DNA of 64,000 nt, taken from assembly GCF_006363915.1 (NCBI RefSeq), contig NZ_CP040946.1. One strand, 5' to 3'. A program made the position numbers and the translations under genes. The notes beneath the pieces are model-generated. The model was not told the origin of the DNA. It saw only the letters and a program-made list of their open reading frames with translations, and did not search any database. This document shows, piece after piece, positions 1 through 8,767 of this stretch (position 1 is its first letter; every line of letters starts with the position of its first letter). The stretch comes from Methylophilus medardensis (lineage in GTDB: Bacteria; Pseudomonadota; Gammaproteobacteria; Burkholderiales; Methylophilaceae).

Positions 1-165
1 CAAATCAATCAGCTCGACAATGTGGCCGCCCAGTAATAGTTTTGCACTCATCAAATCCACTGTTATGCCCGGCCAGTTACCGACGCGGGCCGAGGCGCCA
101 CTTAAACGATTGAATAGAGTGGATTTGCCCGTATTAGGCATTCCTAGCAAGGCAATACGTTTCAT
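1..165 (-). CDS. feoB: Ferrous iron transporter FeoB, N-terminal fragment
   Basis: Only the first 55 codons lie in the window; the gene runs off the left edge. FeoB is an inner-membrane Fe(II) transporter with an N-terminal GTPase domain. The fragment shows the G1 loop GMPNTGKST at residues 8-16, followed by NRLSGAS and a G2 region with GNWPGITVD, the FeoB version of the Ras-like G domain. The ATG overlaps the feoA stop codon in an ATGA, so the two genes are translationally coupled. The membrane part cannot be judged from this window. Confidence 0.93.
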   Translation of the reverse strand, partial: MKRIALLGMPNTGKSTLFNRLSGASARVGNWPGITVDLMSAKLLLGGHIVELIDL

Positions 166-416
166 ACAGGATTGGATTCAGTCTGATGGGCGGGGGTGGG
201 GTGTAAGTGAATTGCCTTGGCATCCTCCAGACGGATGATGACGTCAGTGGAGCCAATTCGCACATGCAAGGGGCCATTAAACACGGCTTGACGAATCACT
301 TCGAGTTGCTTGCCAGCGCGAAACCCCAGCGCATTTAAGCGTTGCGCCAAGGCCTGCTCAGCATGAATGCGATCAATAATGGCCGATTGTCCTGGCTTTA
401 ATGCGTCGAGATGCAT
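162..416 (-). CDS. feoA: Ferrous iron transport protein FeoA
   Basis: A small SH3-like cytoplasmic protein of 84 residues that assists FeoB in Fe(II) uptake. The family features are visible: an opening LDALKPGQSA, then RLNALGFRAGKQLEVIRQA and a final strand ending in RLEDAKAIHL. Length is normal for FeoA. It is the first gene of a feoAB operon and overlaps feoB by ATGA. The region upstream (417-526) is AT-rich and probably holds the promoter; I could not identify a convincing Fur box there. Confidence 0.93.
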   Translation of the reverse strand: MHLDALKPGQSAIIDRIHAEQALAQRLNALGFRAGKQLEVIRQAVFNGPLHVRIGSTDVIIRLEDAKAIHLHPTPAHQTESNPV

Positions 417-526
417 GTGCGTGATATAAATGAGAATAATTCTTGATTTTATCTTAGATTGCGCTGCAAAGAAATGTTTCTGTGACGGCTTGCTTGGAAG
501 TAGGCAATAGGCAATGACGGATAGTA

Positions 527-566
527 CCCAATAAAAAAGCCAGTCGAAACTGGCTTTTTTATTGGG
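527..566 (-). terminator. Rho-independent terminator after the parvulin gene
   Basis: An exactly complementary 18-base stem (527-544 and 549-566) with the tetraloop CGAA. The core arms are GCCAGT and ACTGGC flanked by A and T runs, so it can work in both directions. It lies 17 bases past the stop of the minus-strand parvulin gene and upstream of feoA, insulating the two units. Confidence 0.85.
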
Positions 567-582
567 TAAAACGCTGCGGTGA

Positions 583-1392
583 TTATTTTTTCTCGACGCC
601 TGTTACATCAATTTTTGCTTTGTCTTTCAAACCCAACATGTATTTTTCCAGTTTGCGCTGTTGCAAAGTGCGCTCGATACCTTCTTGTACCTTCTCATAA
701 GGAGGCGCTTGCAGTGCACGGGTGTCTACCAGCTTGATCACGTGCCAGCCGAATTGTGATTGCACTGGATCCGGCGTTGTTTCGCCTTTTTTCAATCCCA
801 CCAAGGCTTCGGCAAAAGGTCTCACCATGCCAGCGGGTGAGAACCAGCCCAAATCGCCGCCTTTGTCTTTAGAACCAGGGTCCTGTGATTTTTCTTTGGC
901 AATTTTCGCAAAGTCCGTGCCTTTTTTCAGGTCAGCGATGATGGCTTTGGCTTCGGCTTCTGTTTTTACCAAAATATGGCGAGCGTTATATTCTTTGTCA
1001 CCCAATTCTTTTTTGTACTGCTCGTAGCCTTCTTTTTTCTCGGCGTCCGTCACTGGGTTTTTCTTGATGAAATCTGCCAGGAATGCGTTTACCAGCAATT
1101 TGCGTCGCGCGAGTTCTTCGCTAGCGATAAAGTCGGGTAACTTATCGATACCTGCTTTTTGCGCTTCTTGGTAAGCCAATTCAGAGCCAACCAGCTCGTT
1201 TACCACAGCCGCTTTCATGCCGTCGTTGGCTTTTTGGCCTGTGCGGGCTTCCGCATCACGCAAAATGAATTCTACCCAGGTTTTTTTGATTGGTTTGCCA
1301 TTGACTGTAGCAACCGCATCGGCATCCGCCGCGTATACATGTGGCAGTGCGCTTAAGCAAGCAATCGCCAACATTACTTTCAAAAATTTCAT
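583..1392 (-). CDS. Periplasmic parvulin-type peptidyl-prolyl isomerase (PpiC/SurA-like)
   Basis: A 269-residue secreted folding factor that isomerises Xaa-Pro bonds of exported proteins. A typical signal peptide ends near residue 21 (LPHVYA before ADAD). A SurA_N-like helical region follows, then a rotamase domain at about residues 135-225 with ARHILVKTE, the GGDLGWFSPAGMV segment and the closing FGWHVIKL. The tail is Lys-rich. The start has a good ribosome site (AAGGA six bases upstream). It is the last gene of the yciB-yciI-bolA-parvulin unit and is followed by a strong terminator. Betaproteobacteria often carry this parvulin beside bolA. Confidence 0.9.
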   Translation of the reverse strand: MKFLKVMLAIACLSALPHVYAADADAVATVNGKPIKKTWVEFILRDAEARTGQKANDGMKAAVVNELVGSELAYQEAQKAGIDKLPDFIASEELARRKLLVNAFLADFIKKNPVTDAEKKEGYEQYKKELGDKEYNARHILVKTEAEAKAIIADLKKGTDFAKIAKEKSQDPGSKDKGGDLGWFSPAGMVRPFAEALVGLKKGETTPDPVQSQFGWHVIKLVDTRALQAPPYEKVQEGIERTLQQRKLEKYMLGLKDKAKIDVTGVEKK

Positions 1393-1447
1393 GCAATATC
1401 CTTATATAACGAATTGAATTGGTGCGATATTAAAAAACAGAATTGTG

Positions 1448-1711
1448 TCAGTTGAATGACTCATCAGCAGAAAGCGCCTGAATACTGAGCGCATGAATGC
1501 GATGCGGCATTAAATCTTGCAAACATTGGTAAATCATTCGATGTCGCATTATCTGTGATTTTCCTGAAAATAGCGAGCTTTTTACCTTGAGCGTGAAATG
1601 CCCGCCACCCGTATTGCCCTTGTGTCCGCGGTGCAGTTCGCTATCATCGGTGATCTCTAATTGCAGCGGCAGCAATACTTGCAAACGCTGTTCAATCTCG
1701 GTTGTCAGCAT
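1448..1711 (-). CDS. BolA family protein
   Basis: An 87-residue protein of the BolA family, small class II KH-like proteins that act with monothiol glutaredoxins in iron-sulfur trafficking and iron sensing. Family signatures are the middle GGHFTLKVKS strand, followed by a helix with RHRMIYQCLQDLM and a short C-terminal SIQALS strand. I chose the ATG at 1711, just after the yciI stop, because a longer reading would run through yciI and the family begins here. The invariant histidine within RHR is kept. Whether it is the BolA or IbaG/YrbA subtype cannot be told with confidence. Confidence 0.85.
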   Translation of the reverse strand: MLTTEIEQRLQVLLPLQLEITDDSELHRGHKGNTGGGHFTLKVKSSLFSGKSQIMRHRMIYQCLQDLMPHRIHALSIQALSADESFN

Positions 1712-1712
1712 G

Positions 1713-2012
1713 CTATGGCAAGGTCTTTCTAAAAGGTTTAACCACCACTTGCGCATACACGCCAGCGTGTACAAATGGATCGGCATTTGCCCAATCTGTG
1801 GCTGCTTGCAAAGACTCAAATTCTGCGACGATCAAGCTACCAGTAAATCCGGCTTCCCCCGGCTCTAGGTTATCGATTGCGGGTAATGGGCCTGCCAACA
1901 ACAAGCGGCCCTCGCTTTGCAGTTGCTGCAAGCGCGCTAGGTGCGGCGGGCGGTTCGCTTGACGCAACGACAAGCTGTTTGGAGTGTCTTGTGCGTAAAT
2001 CATGTAAAACAT
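1713..2012 (-). CDS. yciI: YciI family protein
   Basis: A 99-residue YCII-domain protein with a ferredoxin-like fold; the biochemical role of the family is poorly known. Visible features are the opening MFYMIYAQD, the conserved histidine of RPPHLARL near residue 24, and the ADPF segment near residue 79 carrying the conserved aspartate. The ATG at 2012 has an AGAGG ribosome site and replaces a longer reading that would overlap yciB. It sits between yciB and bolA, as in many Betaproteobacteria and Gammaproteobacteria. Confidence 0.88.
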   Translation of the reverse strand: MFYMIYAQDTPNSLSLRQANRPPHLARLQQLQSEGRLLLAGPLPAIDNLEPGEAGFTGSLIVAEFESLQAATDWANADPFVHAGVYAQVVVKPFRKTLP

Positions 2013-2028
2013 CAATATAACCTCTTGG

Positions 2029-2574
2029 TCAGGCAGAAGGGGTGTTTTGTTCAATCCAATAGGCACGCAAGGCAAATACTTGGGCGATGATAAACACAAA
2101 CATCAAGCTGGTGGCCCCAAATAGTTTAAAGTTAACCCAGTCGTCTTCGGTGAAATGGAATGCGACATACAGATTTAAAATGCCCATGCCGACCAAGAAA
2201 CCTACCCAGCAAAAATTTAATTTATCCCACACGGCGACTGGCGGAGCCATCATTTTTCCGAGCATGTTTTCAATGAGGTTGCGTTTGAATGCATAACGAC
2301 TGAATAACAATACCAATGCGCCTATCCAGTAAATCGCTGTGGGTTTCCACATGATATAGGTTTTGTCGTGTAGCAGTAATGTGATGCCGCCCAATACGGT
2401 AATGACCGCACCGTTAATGGCTAGCATTTTATCGATCTTGCCGCGCTTCAGCCAAATGAACAGCATCAATACCAAGGTACTGATCATGGCCACTGCGGTG
2501 GCGACAAAAATACCCGCTTTTTTGTAAGCGATAAAAAATAAGATGACGGGGAGTAAATCGGTAATGACTTGCAT
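2029..2574 (-). CDS. yciB: Septation protein A / inner membrane protein YciB
   Basis: A 181-residue integral membrane protein of the YciB (IspA/IspZ) family, linked in enterobacteria to cell-envelope synthesis and division. About five hydrophobic segments are visible: an N-terminal one with LLPVILFFIAYK, then segments near residues 23-41, 53-68, 80-95 and 150-170. The KLNFCWVGFLVGMGILNLYVA region is typical of the family. It is the first gene of the minus-strand cluster with yciI, bolA and parvulin, divergent from the PHP gene. Confidence 0.9.
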   Translation of the reverse strand: MQVITDLLPVILFFIAYKKAGIFVATAVAMISTLVLMLFIWLKRGKIDKMLAINGAVITVLGGITLLLHDKTYIMWKPTAIYWIGALVLLFSRYAFKRNLIENMLGKMMAPPVAVWDKLNFCWVGFLVGMGILNLYVAFHFTEDDWVNFKLFGATSLMFVFIIAQVFALRAYWIEQNTPSA

Positions 2575-2721
2575 GACTGGCTTCAGGTGACTGAATTCCT
2601 GCTATCTGTAAGGGCACTATTTTGCTATGATTTATGTCAATGTGTAAAGGTTATTGCCGTTAGGCAGTCTTTTCTTTCTTTTTAGCTGCAAAATTTTCTG
2701 TTGATCTAAACACCACCCACC

Positions 2722-3585
2722 ATGTCAGTCCCGATTGATTTACATTGCCACTCGACCATGTCGGATGGTTTGCTGACGCCCGAGGCGTTGGTGACGCATG
2801 CCGCCAGTAAAGGGGTGCGCGTGCTGGCGCTGACCGATCACGACGAAGTGAGCGGCTTGGCGCGGGCGCGCGCAGCTGCTGAGCACATCGGCATCACCTT
2901 TATTGATGGTGTTGAAGTGTCGGTCACTTGGCGAAAACGTACTTTGCATGTGGTGGGTTTAAAAGTAAATCCGCAAGATCCAGCGTTGCTAGCGGCCTTT
3001 GCCAAGGTGAGAGAAGGGCGAGACAGTCGCGCCCGACAGATTGCTGAAGGCTTGGCAAAGGCCGGCATCGCCGACGCTTATGAAGGAGCCAGAGCGATTT
3101 CGGGCAACAGTGTGATGACACGCAGCCACTTTGCCCAGTTCATGGTCAAACAAGGCCATGCCAAAAACATGAAATCAGTCTTTAAGAAATACATGGTTAA
3201 AGGCAAGCCGGGGTATGTCAACCATGAATGGATGAGCTTGGAAGAAGCACTCATGTTGATTCGCAACAGCGGTGGTGTCGCGGTGTTGGCACATCCGGGT
3301 CGCTATGACTTGGGCTTCGTGAATATGCATCTTTTGCTCAACGAATTCAGAAACCTGGGCGGTTCGGCGATTGAGGTCGTCACCGGCAGTCACCAGCCGC
3401 CGCAATTTGATCAGTTTGCCAAATTGGCGCATCGCTTTGATCTGAAAGCCTCGCAAGGCTCCGATTATCATGGCCCGGGCATGTCTTACATGGAAATGGG
3501 ACGCTTGCCTGCGTTGCCTTTGAATTGTGTCCCGGTATGGAAAGATTGGCCAGAAGCCCACCAGTTGCAAGCACTGGCGAGTTAG
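2722..3585 (+). CDS. rnm: PHP-domain 5'-3' exoribonuclease / 3',5'-nucleotide bisphosphate phosphatase (RNase AM, TrpH/YciV)
   Basis: A 287-residue PHP-superfamily phosphoesterase. Relatives trim the 5' ends of rRNAs and degrade short RNAs, and hydrolyse 3',5'-bisphosphonucleotides. The metal-binding motif IDLHCHSTMSDG (residues 5-16) opens the protein; DHDEVSG, a later AHPGRYDL and the closing GSDYHGPG provide further ligands. It is followed by yciO, the same pair as in Escherichia coli (trpH-yciO), which supports the assignment. A separate 5' region divides it from divergent yciB. Confidence 0.9.
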   Translation: MSVPIDLHCHSTMSDGLLTPEALVTHAASKGVRVLALTDHDEVSGLARARAAAEHIGITFIDGVEVSVTWRKRTLHVVGLKVNPQDPALLAAFAKVREGRDSRARQIAEGLAKAGIADAYEGARAISGNSVMTRSHFAQFMVKQGHAKNMKSVFKKYMVKGKPGYVNHEWMSLEEALMLIRNSGGVAVLAHPGRYDLGFVNMHLLLNEFRNLGGSAIEVVTGSHQPPQFDQFAKLAHRFDLKASQGSDYHGPGMSYMEMGRLPALPLNCVPVWKDWPEAHQLQALAS

Positions 3586-3595
3586 CGCGGCATCC

Positions 3596-4207
3596 ATGGC
3601 ACAATATTTTGTGATTCATGCGGAAAACCCGCAAACGCGATTAATCCAGCAAGCAGCGCAGCTGTTAAAGCAAGGCGGTATATTGGCTTGTCCGACCGAC
3701 TCCAGTTACGCACTGGTCTGCCTAATGGAATATAAAGATGCGCAAACCCGTATTCGCCGCTTGCGTGGTGTGGATGATGAACACCCGTTTACGCTGATTT
3801 GTCGTGATTTGGCTGAAATCGGCACTTACGCCAAGGTCAACAATAGTCAGTTTCGTTTGCTTAAGGCGATGACGCCTGGTGCTTACACGTTTTTATTAGA
3901 AGCTAGCCGCGAGGTGCCGAGGCGTTTGCATCACCCTAAACGGAGCACCATCGGCTTACGCGTTCCGCAGCACGTCGTCACGCAAACGCTGCTGGAAGCA
4001 TTGGATTGCCCCTTACTCAGTATGACTTTACAACTGCCGGGCGAAGAGGTTCCGATGTCCGTTGGTTGGGAAATCCGCGAAAGCTTGGAGCATCATATTG
4101 AAGGGGTGATTGATAGTGACATCGCGCATGTCGGCGCGACCACCATATTGGATTTGACGCAAGAGCCGCCTGAGTTGGTGCGCGCCGGTGTTGCCCCTTG
4201 GCCTTAA
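3596..4207 (+). CDS. yciO: YciO family protein (Sua5/YrdC-like)
   Basis: A 203-residue YrdC-fold protein. The fold is shared with TsaC/Sua5, which make threonylcarbamoyl-AMP for tRNA t6A; the exact job of YciO is less sure. Recognisable parts are GGILACPTDSSYAL near residue 30, the RIRRLRG segment, the PGAYTFLLEA strand, the RSTIGLRVP motif and the closing ILDLT. I chose the ATG at 3596, ten bases after the PHP stop, since a longer form would only add codons inside that gene. The pairing with the PHP gene favours YciO over true TsaC. Confidence 0.85.
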   Translation: MAQYFVIHAENPQTRLIQQAAQLLKQGGILACPTDSSYALVCLMEYKDAQTRIRRLRGVDDEHPFTLICRDLAEIGTYAKVNNSQFRLLKAMTPGAYTFLLEASREVPRRLHHPKRSTIGLRVPQHVVTQTLLEALDCPLLSMTLQLPGEEVPMSVGWEIRESLEHHIEGVIDSDIAHVGATTILDLTQEPPELVRAGVAPWP

Positions 4208-4269
4208 TGCTGGCTTGGTTGTCTGTGATGCAACATTCGTCACACTTAAATATTCGTTGGAAGTCTTGA

Positions 4270-4908
4270 ATGGAAATGACCGTTATACAAAAAATTGCCG
4301 CATACGCGCTACCTGTGTTGTTTGCCATCACGGTCCATGAGGCAGCACACGGCTATGCAGCCAAGTTTTTTGGCGATTTAACCGCAGAGCGGTTGGGGCG
4401 AATTACCTTGAATCCACTCAAGCATATCGACCCAATTGGCACGATCTTGTTGCCGGCGCTCAGTGTGTTGCTGGGTGGCGTACTCTTTGGTTGGGCAAAG
4501 CCTGTGCCGGTCAATTTCGCGCAATTGCGTCGTCCCAAACAAGACATGTTGTGGGTAGCCCTCGCTGGGCCCGCCTCCAATTTTGTCATGGCGCTTGCTT
4601 GGGGCTTGATCCTGGCACGTGTGGACTTATTGCCGCCATCCTCACATGTTTTTATGACGCAAATGAGTCTGGCCGGCATACAAATTAATTTGGTATTACT
4701 GGTACTGAATTTGTTTCCATTGCCGCCGTTAGATGGTGGCCGCATCGCGGTGAGCCTATTGCCCATGCGCGCGGCGATCAAATTTGCGCAGATTGAGCGT
4801 TATGGCATGCTGATTTTGATCGCTTTATTGTTCACGGGTATTTTGGGTATCTTGCTATCGCCGGTGCTTCGATTTTTTCAGCACCTACTTACCTTGTTAA
4901 TTATCTAA
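4270..4908 (+). CDS. Site-2 protease family protein (M50 membrane metalloprotease)
   Basis: A 212-residue multi-pass membrane protein of the M50 family. The zinc motif HEAAH lies at about residues 24-28 and the second motif, FPLPPLDGGR, near residue 155 supplies the aspartate ligand. Around five to six membrane segments are visible. There is no PDZ domain, so this is the short Rv2869c/SpoIVFB-like class rather than RseP. The substrate is unknown. It follows yciO by 62 bases and converges with the DUF748 gene. Confidence 0.88.
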   Translation: MEMTVIQKIAAYALPVLFAITVHEAAHGYAAKFFGDLTAERLGRITLNPLKHIDPIGTILLPALSVLLGGVLFGWAKPVPVNFAQLRRPKQDMLWVALAGPASNFVMALAWGLILARVDLLPPSSHVFMTQMSLAGIQINLVLLVLNLFPLPPLDGGRIAVSLLPMRAAIKFAQIERYGMLILIALLFTGILGILLSPVLRFFQHLLTLLII

Positions 4909-4929
4909 ACCGCAGACGCATTCTTGCCA

Positions 4930-7900
4930 CTAACGCTTGATGGCATCCAAGCTTAATTTGGTTGGTACAGTGTTACGTTCAGCTGTCGCACTGACTGCTG
5001 GGTTCGCAACCACTCTGTCTGCACTAACGCCCTCTGCTAGCAGCACCTTTTGAATGGCCGCCGCTCTTGCGTCAGCCAATGTGCGTAAGTCTTTCTCTGT
5101 AACCACCAAGCTAGTGGTTAAGGTCTCTTGTGCTTGCGCGTAAAATTCAGGCGGGACTTTCTCAAGCTTAGCCGCAAGGCGTTTGAGCAAACCCTTTTGA
5201 CTCAAGCGGTCATGCAAAGTCTGAATAGCGGATTGCACCTTGGGATTGTTCAGATTAATTGGTCCGGGTGTCTCTCCGGCGGCAAGTTGCACCCCGGTTT
5301 CTGCAGCCACTTGCTTGCGCAGGGTACTTTCTTGAATGGCGCGTGTATCTGCCGCCACCGCATAGCCAGGGTAAATGCCTAATTTTAATTGCTGACGTTT
5401 GCTGAGCGCTTGACTGAGCTGATGTAGTTTTTCTAACTCTGGTGGAGAAATCGTGGCCTTGCCAGGATCGAATAGAATGGCTTCCAGTTTTTCACCGCCA
5501 CCAAACAGTTTACCTAGTGCGCTAAACGGAGCAGTAACGATTTTAGTCAGCACGTTGGTGAACGCTTTCCATACAATGCCACCGATGCTGAATTTTGGGT
5601 CATCCAGACTGCCGCTGACTGGCAAATCTAGATCAATGACGCCGTCGCTATCCTCTAAAATAGCAATCGCAAGGTCAAGGGGTAAATTGGCAGCCTCTTT
5701 GCTGTCTACTTTTTCGCCCAATGTCAGTTTGTGAATCACAAACTTGTTTTCGCCTGCCAGCTTGCGCTGTTTAATGTTGTATTCGAGATCGACAGACAAC
5801 TTGCCAGAGGTGATTTTTCGGCCGGCAAATTTGCCCGAATAGGGCGTGAGGCGATTCATTTCAAGATTGGTGAATGCCAGTTTAATATCGGTGAAGGCAG
5901 TGGTTTGGAAAGGTTTTAGCGCACCGCGAATTCGGGCTGCACCATAATCATCCACCTTGCCGTCGAGTTCTACCTGAGCCGTTGACGCTGGGTTGTTCGA
6001 AATGCCGTTGATCACTCCGCCCAGGCTATGTATCTGCGTCCCGAACGGCTGCGGTAACGATAAATCAGCGAACTCCAACTCGGCATCTTGAATGCGTATG
6101 GTATCTATCGTGACCGGAAAAGCGTTGACTTGCGGTTCATTTTTTGTATTCACAGGTGCGGTGACAGGTGGACTCGCTGCTGCAATAGTCGGTTTTTCCT
6201 CCACTGCAGGTGTCCGCATGACTTTAGCAAAATTGAGACTGCGATCTGGATAAATGATCAATTGTGTTTGTGGTTCGGTGATGGTCAGCGAACCCAGTTG
6301 TAATTTATTAGGCGCGAGTGACAAACTCAACCCTTCGCCTTGCAGATTTGCCCAGCGTACAAAGGGGTGCGGTTGGCTTGCGGTGTCCATGATCGACAGT
6401 TGACTGACTTTAAAGCCGCCCTCAAATGTGCTAGTGCTGTTGGTTTGACGGTATTGGCCTTGCAGGCTGGCGGTGCCGCTGTCGAGTTGCAATAAAGCCA
6501 CTTGCTGCAGATAGGGGGCAAATGGTTTGAGCGATAAATCATGCAATGTGCATTGCAGCGCAGTGTTAAAAGGTGCTGCGGCTAACTTGCCTTGCAGGCT
6601 GAATTGCCCGCCTTGTTTAATGTGAAATCCAGCCTTGACCGGCAGTTGGCGTGCTAAAGATTGCGTCAGGTTGTCAGCCTCTGCATACGCGTCTACGATA
6701 TCAATCACCACCGGCGTTGGCGTGGATTGATCCTCCACATGCACCACAGCATGTTGTAAGGCTAGTCGTTTCAGTTTAAATGCCCATGGTGGATTGGCTA
6801 CTGAAGTGTTAGGCGCAGCTGCCACGGTCGGTTTTCCTGCCGCCGGCGCCAGGATTTGTTGCCAATTGAGCAGGGTGTCAGCTTGCCGGATGACGTTTGT
6901 TTGCAGACCACTCAAACGTAGCTCCGTGATTTCTGCGCTTTGCTGATTCAGCCCTATTTTTCCATCGGTGATATTCACGCTGGCCAGTTGCGCCGCCGGT
7001 TGATGCGCAGATTGTAACTTCAGCTGGTGCGCGTCGAGTTGCATATTTTTCAGGGTCAGCCCTGATTGGTTGTCGACGGCCAACGCTAAGTTAAAGTCTT
7101 TGACACTGGCTTGTAAAGGTTTCGCAAATTGCTGATCGGTATAGTCAAGCTGCCAGTGTTTGAGGGCGATTTCGTCGATTGCAAACTGAAAAGGGGCGCT
7201 TGCGGCGGCGGAAGTCGTGTTGGCTTCGCTTGCCGCGGGGGTTGGCGGCGCCAGCGTGTTCAATGCGTGCTGCCAATCCAGTCCGGTCAGCGTTTGTGTG
7301 GCGGACACTTGTGCCGCATTTAACGCAATATGTGCGACATGCGCTTGCCTTGCTGCGAGGTTGAACGCCACATTTTCAACCACCAGTGCAGGCAATTGAA
7401 ATAATGGCTTCTCTGCTTGCAGCAGCTGCAATCCGCGCATGTGGAGATTCATCTGATCAAACGACACCTGCGTCGCCGCATGCTGCGCAAACGCCAGTTT
7501 GGGTAGCGTTAACTCGCCATCTGCCAGCGAAAGCGCAGTGTCGTTTTGCTGCAACTTGAGTTGATCCAATGAAACGGTCAAGTCTTCAGTGCTGATCAGC
7601 AGCTCTTTTTGCTGCAATAACCGCAATCGGTTGGCGTTGAGTTGGAGTTGTGCCAACGAGATATTGGACCCTTGGAGCTTTTTACCTTGCACCTTTGTCT
7701 GTGGCAATAGGGTGGAAGCCAAATGATTCAAGCGCAGTTTTAAGTCAGTCACCAGCAGTGCTGGCTGCTGATTAGGCAGAGAAAAATCATACTTTAGCTG
7801 CGCGTTAAACGTTCCACCTTGCACCTGCATAGGCGATTGCGCGCTATCAACCCACTGCATCAGTTTCGCCATTTGCAAGCCCTCAACGGCTAGCGAGCCT

Positions 7901-8571
7901 TGCGATGCGACGGGATTCACCCCAAAGTTACCTTTCCATTTGAGGGTGCCACCCTGCGCAGGCAACTTCGCTGCGATCAGGTAATCACCGCGATCTTTAG
8001 GCAGTGTCGAAAACCCCTCCAGCACAAAGTCTAGTGGCTTGATAGCGGCTTTGAGCGGGGTCGTGGGTTGGTGATCCGCATAATCTAAGTGGCCTCGTTG
8101 AATGATGAGTTTGTCGACAATGACGCGCGGTAAGTCTGGGCTGGGTGGGGTCGGGTCTTCATTGAGCTTTGCGATCAGATCAGCCCAATTGAATCGGCCT
8201 TGCTTAGATAGATGCACATTGACCCGTGGGGCGGTTAATGCAATTTGCTTGAATTTCCAAGCCCAGTCGAACAGGCCGCTGGTCTCTACATCGACGACTA
8301 GGCGATCAAATGATGCCAATGGCGCCCCATTTTTCTCATTCAATGACAATTGCTCGATGGTTGCGGTAAAACTTAAGGGATCGAAACTGACTTTTGCAAC
8401 CCGAGCCTGACTCGCTAGCTGGCTTTCGGCCAGCATGGGCACCAGCCATTTTGCGAGCGGATTCACAGCCAGCCACGCGAATAAAAAATAAAATAGAATC
8501 AAGCCCGCCAGTACTTTGAAGGCGAGGGAGTGAAGGTGTGCGTTTAAAGCACGAAGCGAGCGATTTAACAT
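4930..8571 (-). CDS. DUF748 domain-containing AsmA-like envelope protein
   Basis: A very large 1213-residue protein. A signal anchor lies near residues 17-45, with a hydrophobic LAGLILFYFLFAWLA stretch, and the rest is predicted periplasmic. The body alternates short beta strands and Gln/Ala-rich linkers, as in the AsmA/DUF748 group, relatives of proteins that move phospholipid across the periplasm. Pro/Ala/Thr-rich linkers occur near residues 440-460, 580-600 and 790-820. The C-terminal part carries PGKATISPPELEKLHQLSQ, an OmpA-like segment often seen in DUF748 proteins. It is a single-gene unit, convergent with the site-2 protease. Its function in this organism is unknown. Confidence 0.85.
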   Translation of the reverse strand: MLNRSLRALNAHLHSLAFKVLAGLILFYFLFAWLAVNPLAKWLVPMLAESQLASQARVAKVSFDPLSFTATIEQLSLNEKNGAPLASFDRLVVDVETSGLFDWAWKFKQIALTAPRVNVHLSKQGRFNWADLIAKLNEDPTPPSPDLPRVIVDKLIIQRGHLDYADHQPTTPLKAAIKPLDFVLEGFSTLPKDRGDYLIAAKLPAQGGTLKWKGNFGVNPVASQGSLAVEGLQMAKLMQWVDSAQSPMQVQGGTFNAQLKYDFSLPNQQPALLVTDLKLRLNHLASTLLPQTKVQGKKLQGSNISLAQLQLNANRLRLLQQKELLISTEDLTVSLDQLKLQQNDTALSLADGELTLPKLAFAQHAATQVSFDQMNLHMRGLQLLQAEKPLFQLPALVVENVAFNLAARQAHVAHIALNAAQVSATQTLTGLDWQHALNTLAPPTPAASEANTTSAAASAPFQFAIDEIALKHWQLDYTDQQFAKPLQASVKDFNLALAVDNQSGLTLKNMQLDAHQLKLQSAHQPAAQLASVNITDGKIGLNQQSAEITELRLSGLQTNVIRQADTLLNWQQILAPAAGKPTVAAAPNTSVANPPWAFKLKRLALQHAVVHVEDQSTPTPVVIDIVDAYAEADNLTQSLARQLPVKAGFHIKQGGQFSLQGKLAAAPFNTALQCTLHDLSLKPFAPYLQQVALLQLDSGTASLQGQYRQTNSTSTFEGGFKVSQLSIMDTASQPHPFVRWANLQGEGLSLSLAPNKLQLGSLTITEPQTQLIIYPDRSLNFAKVMRTPAVEEKPTIAAASPPVTAPVNTKNEPQVNAFPVTIDTIRIQDAELEFADLSLPQPFGTQIHSLGGVINGISNNPASTAQVELDGKVDDYGAARIRGALKPFQTTAFTDIKLAFTNLEMNRLTPYSGKFAGRKITSGKLSVDLEYNIKQRKLAGENKFVIHKLTLGEKVDSKEAANLPLDLAIAILEDSDGVIDLDLPVSGSLDDPKFSIGGIVWKAFTNVLTKIVTAPFSALGKLFGGGEKLEAILFDPGKATISPPELEKLHQLSQALSKRQQLKLGIYPGYAVAADTRAIQESTLRKQVAAETGVQLAAGETPGPINLNNPKVQSAIQTLHDRLSQKGLLKRLAAKLEKVPPEFYAQAQETLTTSLVVTEKDLRTLADARAAAIQKVLLAEGVSADRVVANPAVSATAERNTVPTKLSLDAIKR

Positions 8572-8767
8572 ACATGCTAATTTAGCAGAATTTAAATCAT
8601 TTTTAGTTGCGCCTCATGGTGAAAAATCACAAATCTTTTGCTTGTTTGCGCCTCTGCCAGCCATGATCAATCGTCAGACTTGCCGCCGCTGTGAGGTGAC
8701 ATTGGCATCCGTTTTCATGTATGCTTCATGGAACACGTTATACAGGATGCTGTTTTCAGCAGTATAT